Part shown: positions 29,152 to 38,471 of the stretch, in pieces
Position numbering within the stretch: the stretch's first letter is position 1
How the letters are laid out: the number at the start of each line of letters is the position of its first letter
NCBI GenBank assembly: GCA_928724745.1
Contig: CAKMXJ010000003.1
Span: 744,001 to 808,000 of the forward strand
DNA: 64,000 nt
Source of the DNA: Anthracocystis setariae
Taxonomy: Eukaryota > Basidiomycota > Ustilaginomycetes > Ustilaginales > Ustilaginaceae
Direction: 5' to 3'
The notes under the pieces: model-generated
Seen by the model: the letters and a program-made list of their open reading frames with translations, nothing else
Database searches by the model: none
What the model was told of the DNA's origin: nothing
Program-made: the position numbers and the translations under genes

Positions 29152-30645
29152 ATGTCGAAGAATATAGTGATTCTGGGTAGCGGTGTGATTGGACTTTCGA
29201 CTGCGCTGGCGTTGCTGGAGGATCAGCGTGGAGGTGCGATCTTGGTCAGCGTAGTGGCGAAGGAGGTGCCTGATCTCACTGGGTTCGACTTTGTCGGGGT
29301 CGATAAGGTGGGGAAACGCAAGCATAGTGCAGAATATGCTAGTGTGTGGGCGGGGGGTCATCATGTCAGTGATGCAAAGAGCGCCAGGGAGCTTCGTCAT
29401 GATAAGATCACTTTCGACCGAATGGCCAAACTTATCCGACAGCGACCTTGGGCGAATTCTGCGACAATTCAACGACACTCGAGCCCATCGGTTGTGCCTA
29501 TTCCCGACAAGCCAAGCTTGACGAGCAGGAACGAGGAGCCACAGCCACTGGTTTGGGTTCACCAGATGGAACTCTTCCAGATCAACGAGGGTCCGAAAGT
29601 AGGCTCAAAGGCGCCGTACGAGGGCGTGCTGGATTGGTATCCTGACGTAAGTAGCTTATCACCTTCCTCTACCTTTCGGTGAAATCTTGTGCTGAAGCTT
29701 CTCTTGTTGATATGTTTACAGTTTCAGCCTTTGTCGAGCTCGAGCCTGGCACATGGCATCGGGTGGGGCTGCACCTTCTCCACGATAGACATCAACGTCC
29801 CTGCCTACCACCGGTGGTTGCTTCGAAGAGTGCTCGAGCTCGGTGGACGACTGATTATCGCCGAGACCAGGTCCTTGTCAGAGGCTGTGCAAGTTGCTTT
29901 GAATCCCAAGACGAACCTTGTCATCAGCAAGAATCCTTGTCTATGGACATCAGTGGGAAGACCAGACGTGCTGGTAGCCAGTCCAGGGCTGGGGGCACGG
30001 ACGATTGGGGGCATCACCGACGTAGCTGTCCACCCTCAGCGTGGCCAGGTTGTAGTAGTCAATGCTCCGTGGCTTTCCACCTCCGTCCTGCCCGGCTTCC
30101 TGCCGAAACCGAAGCACCGTCTACCAGGTTATTCGATCGTTCGGCCACAAGGAGGACGAGAAGTGTACGTGATACCTCGAGGCGACGGCACAGTCATCTG
30201 TGGTGGAACGAGGATTGTCGATGATTGGGACCCACATCCGCGGCCAGAGACTACAAGGAGGATACTAGAGAGGTGTTTGGAGTTGGTGCCGGAACTAGTA
30301 AATCCAAGCAAGAGAACAGGACTGATCAGAGCGAGGGTAGAAGACGTCGAGGTGCTGGGCGTGAACGTTGGGTTGCGACCGGCCAGGAGGGTAGGGCCGA
30401 GACTAGGGAAGGGAGAAGAGGTGGACGGTGTCAAGGTGGTCTGGAACTATGGCCATGGCGGGGCTGGCTATCAGGCTTCTTGGGGTGCTGCGTTGGATTG
30501 CAAGCAGGTAAGTCCAATTTGATCGATGCTAACGTCAAAGGAGCAAGGCTGACCGTTACTACATTCTCTTTTCCATCGACGATCTTTACAGCTTGTTGAG
30601 GAGTCACTCGGTCAGACATCATCTCCGCTCACATCGAAACTCTAA
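29152..30645 (+). CDS. DAO: D-amino-acid oxidase, peroxisomal
   Basis: Three exons, 29152-29646, 29722-30507 and 30592-30645, give 444 residues; both introns are GTAAGT...CAG and all junctions are phase 0. The FAD enzyme deaminates D-amino acids to 2-oxo acids, ammonia and hydrogen peroxide. The N-terminus has the FAD motif ILGSGVIGLSTAL (GxGxxG). Further blocks are VWAGGHHVSD, VLVASPGLGARTIGGI, GQVVVVNAPW, VICGGTRIVDDWD, NVGLRPARRVGPR and NYGHGGAGYQASWG. The short last exon ends in SKL, a classical peroxisomal targeting signal, matching the organelle of this enzyme in fungi. The N-terminal half holds extra sequence (about 30-55 and 95-150) compared with compact yeast enzymes. Another in-frame acceptor 6 nt downstream at 29727 would drop two residues. 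Confidence 0.92.
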
Positions 30646-31004
30646 GGCTCTTGGTACAGGACCAATGGACCTTGTTGACTCATAGATGATTCTCACAAAT
30701 GTGAACCTTTATAATGATCACTAGCTTGATACTACCTGTGCTTGAAGATGTTGTTATGCAACAGTTTGTGATTGCGACGAAGACTAGATGTAACGCTGAG
30801 AAGGTGTCACTCTACATTGCGGCGATAATATTGGAGTGCGGTTCAAGCCGTACCAAATTCTGGGATTTCTTCTTCAGCCTCCACTCAGTTTGGCGTGTCA
30901 CCGAAAGTGCACGGTTGCTGCCGATTTGACTCTTTCTTCCAACAACAACCGCACCTCACCCTACTTGTCCCAAATCACATTCTCTTGCCACTCTTCACAC
31001 CAAG
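30646..31004. other. Intergenic region between DAO and the Maf gene
   Basis: Nothing gene-like is seen in this 359-bp region. It carries the DAO 3' end and the promoter of the co-oriented downstream gene. Confidence 0.45.
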
Positions 31005-32166
31005 ATGTCGAGACCGGATCCAGTAACGTCATTTGCGCTCAAGACGCCACTCTTCAACAAGCTGGTTGGAAAACGAGTGATCCTGGCCAGCTCGAGTCCC
31101 AGGCGCAAAGAGATCTTGGCATCAGTGGTCAGTGTTATTTCCTCATCTCCTTGGTTTGCTCAAAACAGCCTTTAATTGACGTTGACTGTGCTTTGCTATC
31201 ATACTTGTAGGGATTGGTTCCGGAAATAGTTCCTAGCACGTTTGAAGAAAACCTGCCCAAGAGCGAGTTCACTGGTGAAGCGGTTTACGAATACCCCGTC
31301 CAGACTGGATCGAAGAAGGCGCTTGAAGTGTACAAACGATTAGTTGTAAGCAGCCCGTACACTGATCTGATCTCAACCACAGAGCTTTATGCTAAAAAAT
31401 CCCTTATTCTTATCAATCGCCGCGATGCAACAGGAGGAGAACCCAGAAGATCCGCCAGACTTTGTCATCTCGGCGGATACCGTTGTTGTCAAAGACGAAG
31501 TGATCATGGAAAAGCCTACGGACCAGCAAGATAACCTACGCATGTTGGCTGATCTCAACGGAAGCAAGGCAAGTCTCACAGCCATATGCGTCTCGGTCTC
31601 CAAGCGTATCTGCATGGACTGACAATCGTTTCTGAGGGAGGGGGGGGGATTTCTTGCCGCACGGAATACAGTGCGAAGTGGTTACGGGAGTTACAGTGAT
31701 CTGGCCTGTGCTGGAAGCTCCAGGGTTCCAGATGCGGTGAGTAGCAATCTTGGAACAGTCTCAGCCATCGAGGTTCATGTGACTGACCCGCCCGAGACTT
31801 GGCATTTTTGCGTTTCGATTGGGCCAGATCGATTTGTGAAAAGACAATAGTGCACTTTGCGGACAACCCGTACTACATGCTGAAAGCGTACGTCGATTCG
31901 AAAGAAGGCATCGACCGAGCCGGTGGGTTTGCGATTCAGGTAAGTTTACCCTCTCACATACCACAGTACTCAAACATCATTCGTTTGGAACGCAAAACGC
32001 TGACCGATCTCGCTCGCTGCTTGTACAGGGTCGAGGATCACTGCTGGTGCGATCGATTGAGGGAGACTACAACAATGTGGTTGGATTCCCCTTGTTCGCG
32101 TTCAGCCACTACCTGCATGATCTGATCGACCACGACGAGATGGACATGGTCGAGGCCGACGATTGA
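31005..32166 (+). CDS. Maf-like nucleotide pyrophosphatase
   Basis: Six exons (31005-31127, 31211-31345, 31434-31568, 31672-31736, 31828-31939, 32029-32166) give 235 residues, the usual length. Maf proteins are house-cleaning pyrophosphatases that hydrolyse non-canonical nucleoside triphosphates such as modified UTP, CTP or dTTP. Conserved blocks fall across the exons: ILASSSPRRKEIL, IVPSTFEENL, FVISADTVVVKDEVIMEKP, CEVVTGVTV, YVDSKEGIDRAGGFAIQ and LLVRSIEGDYNNVVGFPL. The catalytic aspartate is in SADTVV. Intron 3 begins GCAAGT rather than GT, and only this splice keeps the Maf fold. In exon 3 an alternative acceptor at 31382 would add 17 residues in frame; the later acceptor fits family length better. 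I inferred the exons from frame and homology, without transcript data. Confidence 0.88.
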
Positions 32167-32468
32167 CGCATCGGATCTGTTCGAACTTTCCCTCCAGCCC
32201 GATGTACCGATAGAAAGCACAACGGCTGAAGTTAGGCAGTGCAGCACAATCCCGTCAAGCCCCACTTTGCTGCGTCGCCCAGTGTGCACCTTCAAGTTCG
32301 AGAATGATTCTAAGTGCCAAAGTTGCGGGAGATGATGCACAAAGCCAATCGATAGGAAGTGGAGAAGAAGCGATTTTGTATTGGCGAATTGCAGGTGATG
32401 CTAAAAACCAGAACAAAGCTCGCTGCTATTCTGTGCGGATGCAGATGTTGAAGAATGCAGGTTTACGA
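32167..32468. other. Convergent 3' region
   Basis: The Maf and COX7 genes converge here over 302 bp. No gene is seen. Confidence 0.45.
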
Positions 32469-33032
32469 CTATGTCTGTCGCTTCTTGCCCTGTTGAGTCA
32501 CGAGCGTTGATTTGATAGAAGAGGTCGGATGGGTTGAGAGTGTATCGGAGGGTCAAGGAGACAAAATCGAGTTCAGTAACCTGACGAGTTCAAGGACATG
32601 CGTCTTGGATCTAGAGAGGATTGTGGAACGGTGGCAGAGTGTAGGAGAATACTTACGACAGCCATGTTGTAGAAGCCGACGGTGGTGCCGTACATGCCAA
32701 CACCGAACAGAGTCATGAAAAGACCCATGTAAAGCCTGGAGCGGGGAAGGCGCTGGTAGACAGGACGAGGGTCGGCCTGGAGGGCGCGCTGGCGCTCAGG
32801 GACAGTGTTCCTGATGATCCAGACACGATCAGAATATGGATGCAAGATGATTTTGTCAGTTTCTCTTGTGCTTATGACAAGTCGACATCGCCAGCTCGAG
32901 ACAGTTGCAACTGCGTCATGTCTTGTCCCATTTGGGAGGTGAAGGATGATCGCAGAGATGAGGCTGAAGGATGGGTTTGGCGGAGGTCGATGGATGAGAT
33001 GATGCTCACTTGCGGTAAACGAGGGCGTCCAT
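32469..33032 (-). CDS. COX7: Cytochrome c oxidase subunit VIIa (yeast Cox7-like)
   Basis: Three tiny exons on the minus strand, 33032-33010 (23 nt), 32810-32657 (154 nt) and 32489-32469 (21 nt), encode 65 residues. The introns are GTGAGC...CAG (199 nt) and GTAAGT...CAG (167 nt). The product is a small, single-span subunit of respiratory complex IV in the inner mitochondrial membrane. Residues 12-30 (ERQRALQADPRPVYQRLPRS) resemble the LQKIFQ...PLWWRHPRS region of yeast Cox7. A membrane segment follows (about 32-55, LYMGLFMTLFGVGMYGTTVGFY) and a short basic tail (GKKRQT). Reading through without splicing gives no sensible protein at either end. Because it is so small, homology support is modest, but the splices, phases and tail agree. 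Confidence 0.82.
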
Positions 33033-34890
33033 TGTGATATAGATGTGTCGAGGTGAGTTGTGGATGACGACGATGGTGGAGAAGTGATAAAATGGGATGA
33101 TGGCGGGCGTGGAATGCTTGAAATCAGTGCCAATTCGACAATAATCGCAAACCTCCGAATTGAACGTTGGTTCGCTTCCGAGATCTTTGCGGAGCTCAAG
33201 TCTGTTGTGTGGGTCGAGCCGGAAGAGAGCCAACTCAGGCGCGCCTTGTCATTCGTACGAGTCCGGACAGGAGCAAATTCGAATGGGACTGTGATCAAGT
33301 GAGACTCGACATTGACTCGAAAACCGGCAAAATGCATTCACCTCGGCAAATGATTGCTTATTGATCAAGAACACTCCGTTGACTATCCATCAGAGCTCGC
33401 CGAGCCACATGAACTATGCAAGAACCTTCTTCTCCTTACCTGCCTACATGCCGAAGGCGACGAGATCCACTACAATAGCTTGGAACAAATGGTCGAGCTT
33501 GCAGCCATTCTTTTAGTTTGGGATGTGGTCCGAAAGGTGTTGGCGCTTTTCGAGGGACAATGGAGGTGACGTTCAGAAGCTAGACTCGACTCGACCAAAG
33601 TATTGGTGCGTGCTAGCTTATAGATCTCTGTAACACAACTACACTGTGGAAAGTATGGTACAGTGAAGTATGGTGTCGCAATCATGTTGATGCATCTCGC
33701 GGAAAAACAAAGATGAAAGATCAACAGACTCACAACGGAGCTGGAATCGACAGAAGCCAGACGACCGTGCCACTCTATAATTTGACCAATCGAGAGGAAC
33801 CGAGACTGACTACAGTATTATTGTACTTGTGTTTGCGGGGATGACCCATCTTGGTGTAAAGCATGGCTTTGGTGTTTCCAGAAATCCATTCATGAGTCTA
33901 GAGTCTCGACGGAGCGTGGACAGCACTTTGCTGATGCAGCATAGGGCAGTGCAGTGCAGCGCGATCGCCGAAAGCTGAAGCTCAAATTGATTTGTTTGCT
34001 TTGTGCGGTACGGTTGCTGTCAGGGTTTTGTTGTTGAGGCCAAAATGAAAATCGTGCCTGGCTGCCAAGGCACGTACAGTATTGCAGTACTGTATGGTGT
34101 GTCCCGCGTGTTGCCGTGTAGTGCAGAACAATAACAAGTGTCAAACGTGGAACGAGAAACGAGCCCATCCGAGAAACATTGCCAGGGTGCACAACACTGC
34201 GACTGATATTGAGTCATGCTTGCGCTCGCTCAATGGGTCCCATCAGCCAGAACAAAACATTCCATCGAACACATTTGAGCCGAGATTCACATTGGTTGCG
34301 CTCGGCTATTCTCGTCCAGCCGAGCAGCGCTTCTTTGCACGACGCTGCGATTCCGACGTTTGGATTTTCAGGGTCTCTTGAATCCGTCTGTCGTTCTATT
34401 CATCAGCGTTTGGCAGCTCTTCTCAACGTCCAGGCGGAGTTTGGCCTGCGCGACCACGCCTGACCCGCTCAGCAGTAGCCGAGATGGATGTGGACTGTGC
34501 TGTAGTTCTTCTACGTTTCGTTGGATCGTGCTCTTCTAGCCAAAGCCGCTCTCTGACACTGTCAGTCGGTCGCTCGAGGCGATCGTGGCTCCGTCTCCAA
34601 ACGATCCATCGCCACCGCTTCCCCGTCCTGCGATCAAATGTCAATCCTACTTAAGCGTGGACCCCCCCTTTCGCCCCCGTCGCACCATTCCCCATCTTCC
34701 TAGCGCTACGCCTTTCATCCTGAGACCCTATCTAGATTCGTTCCCTCTCGTCGCCAGCCCGTAGATCCAAGCTGGTAGAAGCCGGCAAACTGTCCACAAA
34801 CGGTCCCAGCCGCATCCGTGTACCAGAAAGCCGTCCTCGCTTTCACGTCCATCCTCAACGACGGCATATTGCTTAGACTTGCTTAGCACC
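33033..34890. other. Intergenic region, no gene seen
   Basis: This 1.86-kb region separates the divergent COX7 and glyoxal oxidase genes. The open frames in it are short and overlapping. It contains GTACTGTA-type words (for example 34073-34095), and its last 250 bases are C-rich leader for the glyoxal oxidase. Confidence 0.5.
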
Positions 34891-36789
34891 ATGACAAAAA
34901 GGCGCACCGTCGTGGCGACAGCGGCAGCTGCTACTCTTATCACCACCGCCACCTTCAGCATGGCAGCCACACCAGGTGGTAGCGAGATCGTTGGCACTGC
35001 CGGTGTCTCTGGTCTCATGATGTTTAACGCCGGACCCGGAAAGGTCGTCATTCTCGACAAAGTAGAGGGCAACGCTGCCCAGATCAATGGTCACCCAGCC
35101 TGGGGTCAAGAATGGGATACCGACGCACGCACCGGTCGTCTAATGGACGTTGTCACCAACACTTTCTGCGCAGGAGGTATGTCGATGGGCAACGGCACTT
35201 GGGCTGTCTTTGGAGGCAACGAGAACGTCGGCCTCGGAGGCAACGCCACTACGCCTCGATTCACCGTGCAGGCTCCTTACATGGACGGAGACGGTGGTCC
35301 CGCTGCTCGTTTCTATACTCCCAACGCACAGAATACTGGCGACTGGAACGATGGCCAGCTTTGGATGAACAAGCGCAGATGGTACCCCACTGTCGAAGCG
35401 CTGGGAGACGGTACCCTTTGGATCGGTGGAGGTGAAGACTATGGAGGATATGTCGCCGATGCCGGACAGAACGAGCCCAACTACGAGTTCTGGCCGCCAA
35501 AGGGTCCCGCCGTCAATCTGGACTTCTTGACTGAACAGTTGCCCATGAACCTCTATCCGTTGGTCTGGCTCATGGAATCCGGCCTTCTCTTTATTCAGGC
35601 TGGGCAAGGCGCCATCCTGTACAACCTCACCTCGGCATCGGTTGCCAAGACACTTCCATCCACCACCGGTCCTATGAAGGTGTACCCGGCATCGGCGGGT
35701 GTCGCGATGCTTCCATTGACGCCAGCCAACAACTACCAGCAAGAAGTCATCTTCTGCGGTGGAGTGCAACGACCCCTCAACGAGTGGGGCAACGGTGCAG
35801 GTCCGCTATACAACCCCATTGCCGTGGCTGCCAGCCAGGTGTGTGAGCGCATCACTCCCGAAGCGGACAACCCGACGTGGGAGCAGGACGATGACCTGAT
35901 CACGGGTCGGTCCATGGGAACCTTCATCTACTTGCCAGATGGAACGCTGTGGTTTGGTCAGGGTGTCAAGAATGGTACCGCTGGATACTCGGGGCAGCCT
36001 TACAACAAGTACCTCGGAATTTCGCTCGGCGACGATCCCGACTACCAGCCCATGATCTACGATCCCAAAGCGCCCAAGGGCAGCCGCTTCTCGACCAAGG
36101 GCCTCGACAAGATGCAGGTGCAGAGGATGTACCACTCGACCGCCATGTTGCTTGAAGACGGATCGATCCTCACTGCTGGCTCGAACCCCAATGCGGACGT
36201 TACCCTGAACAACCCTACCGCTTACACCAACACCGAGTACCGTCTTGAGCAGTGGTATCCACTGTGGTACAATGAAGCGCGTCCTACTACGCCCAACATT
36301 ACTCAACTTTCTTACGGTGGAGGCTCGTTTGATGTTCAACTTAGCAGTTCGGATCTGTCCAACAACGTTACCAACATCAAGACTGCCAAGATGGTGGTGA
36401 TCCGTGGAGGATTTGCAACGCACGGTGTCAACTTTGGTCAGCGCTACCTAGAGCTGAACTCGACGTATACTGCCAACCAGGATGGCAGCATCGGCGGTAC
36501 TCTTCACGTGTCGAATATGCCACCTAACTCGAACATCTTTCAACCGGGCCCGGCTATGGCGTTCTTGGTGGTCAACGGAATTCCGTCCAAGGGTCAGCAC
36601 ATTGTTGTGGGAACGGGACAACTGGGCGACCAAAAGGTGATGGCGTCTACGCCTCTGCCACCATCGCAGGATGCACCACCTGCCAAGGCGCAAGACAAGA
36701 GCTTCAGTGGAGCCGCATCGCTGTCGAAGGGCGTGGGTGGCTCGCTGGCTCTGGCGGCAGTCTTGTCAGCTCTCGTATTTTTGGCTTGA
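34891..36789 (+). CDS. Glyoxal oxidase (copper-radical oxidase, AA5_1), probably GPI-anchored
   Basis: Single exon, 632 residues from the ATG at 34891. The enzyme oxidises small aldehydes such as glyoxal and methylglyoxal and releases hydrogen peroxide outside the cell. A signal peptide is expected (about 1-26, ending TATFSMAATPG). The copper-radical site is complete: C93 (NTFCAGGMSM) and Y165 (RRWYPTVEAL) for the Cys-Tyr cofactor, Y414 and H415 (RMYHSTAMLLEDG), and H511 (FATHGVNFGQR). A kelch-type propeller and the C-terminal DUF1929-like domain (about 470-585) are evident. The tail is hydrophobic (GGSLALAAVLSALVFLA) after a Ser/Ala-rich stretch, typical of a GPI signal, so it likely stays at the plasma membrane or wall. 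In the maize smut a related gene (glo1) is needed for filamentous growth and virulence; whether this is the same paralogue is not settled. Confidence 0.93.
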   Translation: MTKRRTVVATAAAATLITTATFSMAATPGGSEIVGTAGVSGLMMFNAGPGKVVILDKVEGNAAQINGHPAWGQEWDTDARTGRLMDVVTNTFCAGGMSMGNGTWAVFGGNENVGLGGNATTPRFTVQAPYMDGDGGPAARFYTPNAQNTGDWNDGQLWMNKRRWYPTVEALGDGTLWIGGGEDYGGYVADAGQNEPNYEFWPPKGPAVNLDFLTEQLPMNLYPLVWLMESGLLFIQAGQGAILYNLTSASVAKTLPSTTGPMKVYPASAGVAMLPLTPANNYQQEVIFCGGVQRPLNEWGNGAGPLYNPIAVAASQVCERITPEADNPTWEQDDDLITGRSMGTFIYLPDGTLWFGQGVKNGTAGYSGQPYNKYLGISLGDDPDYQPMIYDPKAPKGSRFSTKGLDKMQVQRMYHSTAMLLEDGSILTAGSNPNADVTLNNPTAYTNTEYRLEQWYPLWYNEARPTTPNITQLSYGGGSFDVQLSSSDLSNNVTNIKTAKMVVIRGGFATHGVNFGQRYLELNSTYTANQDGSIGGTLHVSNMPPNSNIFQPGPAMAFLVVNGIPSKGQHIVVGTGQLGDQKVMASTPLPPSQDAPPAKAQDKSFSGAASLSKGVGGSLALAAVLSALVFLA

Positions 36790-37013
36790 TGTCATTTGAC
36801 TGTACAGTACCCATGGACTTTGTTGACTGATAGCAATGGACAATTTCTCACGGATGCTTTGATAGCTTGTGCATGCTCGGCCTGAACCTTTACGTGTACT
36901 GCATCGATGAAAGTTTCTAGTCGATCTGAGTTGATAGGGTATGTGTACAAGAGCCCAATTTGGCGATCAGGGCTCAAGGAAGGATGGGACGATACCGATT
37001 CGCCTGTGTGTAT

Positions 37014-37460
37014 TCATTTCGGTGGCTGACTACCGCATTGGAGCAAGAGGTAGTCGCCGTCATCGCTGGTACCTGAACCTACTTGGCTGAAGCCGCAAGC
37101 GTAATAGAAATCCAGGGCTGCTTGGTTGCGGCTGAGACACTTGAGCTGGTAGCGTTTGAGTGGCCAGTGTGGCAGTGCATGGAGCAAAGCGCGTCCGACT
37201 CCGTTGCGCAAGTGATCGGTGGCGACGAAAAGGTGGTGGATGAAATCGTCGGGTTGCCAGACCGAGACAAAGCCGACGAGCTTGGCGTCGGCATCTTGGG
37301 CTACTAGAAGCATCTCGTCACGAGTCTGAGCGTCGAAGTCATCGAGTGCAAAGGATGCCTCAGGTTGCCAGACAAAGGTTTCACGACGGGTGCGCAGGAA
37401 GAGCTCGCGCAAAGCAGGCAGGTCCGCTTGACAAGCAGGACGGATTTGCAGCGATGACAT
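37014..37460 (-). CDS. GNAT-family N-acetyltransferase
   Basis: 148 residues from the ATG at 37460 (MSSLQIRPACQADL). The frame can be read further upstream only from a TTG. The family moves an acetyl group from acetyl-CoA to an amine; the acceptor is unknown. The N-terminal strand LQIRPACQADLPALRELF, the central sheet (KLVGFVSV, FIHHLFVATDHL), the acetyl-CoA pyrophosphate loop (RNGVGRALLHALP, motif A with Q/RxxGxG/A), and the NQAALDFYYACGF helix (motif B) are all visible. The layout and short, single-exon form are like bacterial stand-alone GNATs, so acquisition by transfer is possible. It lies head-on to the glyoxal oxidase stop and has no partner genes. Confidence 0.85.
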   Translation of the reverse strand: MSSLQIRPACQADLPALRELFLRTRRETFVWQPEASFALDDFDAQTRDEMLLVAQDADAKLVGFVSVWQPDDFIHHLFVATDHLRNGVGRALLHALPHWPLKRYQLKCLSRNQAALDFYYACGFSQVGSGTSDDGDYLLLQCGSQPPK

Positions 37461-38471
37461 GCGATCTAGCTTGCCACCGTGCTGGATGGCTGCGTGCAAA
37501 CGTGTCAGGCCCTAGCTCGTACAAGGCGGGATAAAGCGAAGGAAGGAAGGAAGGAAGGAAGGAAGGAAGGAAGGAAGGAAGGACTAGCGAGTCGTTCTCA
37601 TGACCATTCCGACGATCGGGAGCATTGTTATAAAACTTATGATGTTGCGTCTCGGCTCTTGGTATTTTCTTCTTAGGCCGAGTCACGAACAATATACAGA
37701 ATGCAGAGACTTTACCGCGTGGCAACAGAGAAGTGGTTCTGTATAGCTTAAAGTCGACACCGAGACCAGATCTGAGACACGACGGGGCGGTAGTTCACGT
37801 GTAAATGGATTCATTCGCGTTGCCGTGGCAGCTTGGACGAAATGATCCCTCCTCGTTGTACGGTTCTTGATACTGTGACCCTCTTTTTTCTTCTCTGTGC
37901 TTTGTGTGATTCTGCATGCTGTGCCTTATCCAGTGCTCGCCAGCACTGTGACTCCATCCACCCAATGTTGCGAGACAGTGCAGCACAGGAGATGCATCGG
38001 CTAAAAGCTGTGCATAATATATAAATGATTTTAGAGAACCGATGCAGCGGTGGAACCCGCGTTTCAGTGTGACAGCGAGCAACCAAACCACAGATACCAA
38101 AAAAAAAATTGTGCCGTTACAGCGGCGTCTTGCGTCTCGCAGCGACTGCGTTTTGCGCTCGTGTTCCTGCGTTCCAGACCGTCGACATCAGTGGCTTGAG
38201 AGATGCAACCAAATTATTAATATTGCTATCATGTCCTCCTCGTTCTTCAATCACACATCTCTCTCTCTCTCCATCCTCTTGGCGCAGGTCGCATTCGGCG
38301 AGATCCTTATACCACATCACCACCAAGTAGTCTCCTCATTACCTCCCACCAACTGCATCGATGGCGCACGGTGCCTGCTAAGCTCGCGTCGAATAGCGAT
38401 TCTTTCCAGCCGGACTGGTCAACCAGGTCAACGAGGCGGCGCACTGGTTGCAACGCCAAAATTCCGCAACC
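37461..38471. other. Intergenic region with GGAA microsatellite
   Basis: This 1-kb region holds the GNAT promoter and the leader of the next gene. The frame of the downstream gene is open from about 38409 (codons reading VNQVNEAAHWLQRQNSAT) and is preceded by an acceptor-like tract ending in CCAG, so a further upstream exon is possible. Confidence 0.45.
37538..37582. repeat. (GGAA)n microsatellite
   Basis: About eleven tandem GGAA units lie just upstream of the GNAT gene start. Confidence 0.9.

Noticed and set aside
32573..33337. 254-codon minus-strand frame as one protein
   Set aside because: Only the short part NTVPERQRAL...NMAV is family-like. The rest is intron and upstream sequence; the three-exon COX7 model explains it better.
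34879..34890. Start of the glyoxal oxidase at 34879
   Set aside because: That codon is TTG; the first ATG at 34891 directly begins a good signal peptide.
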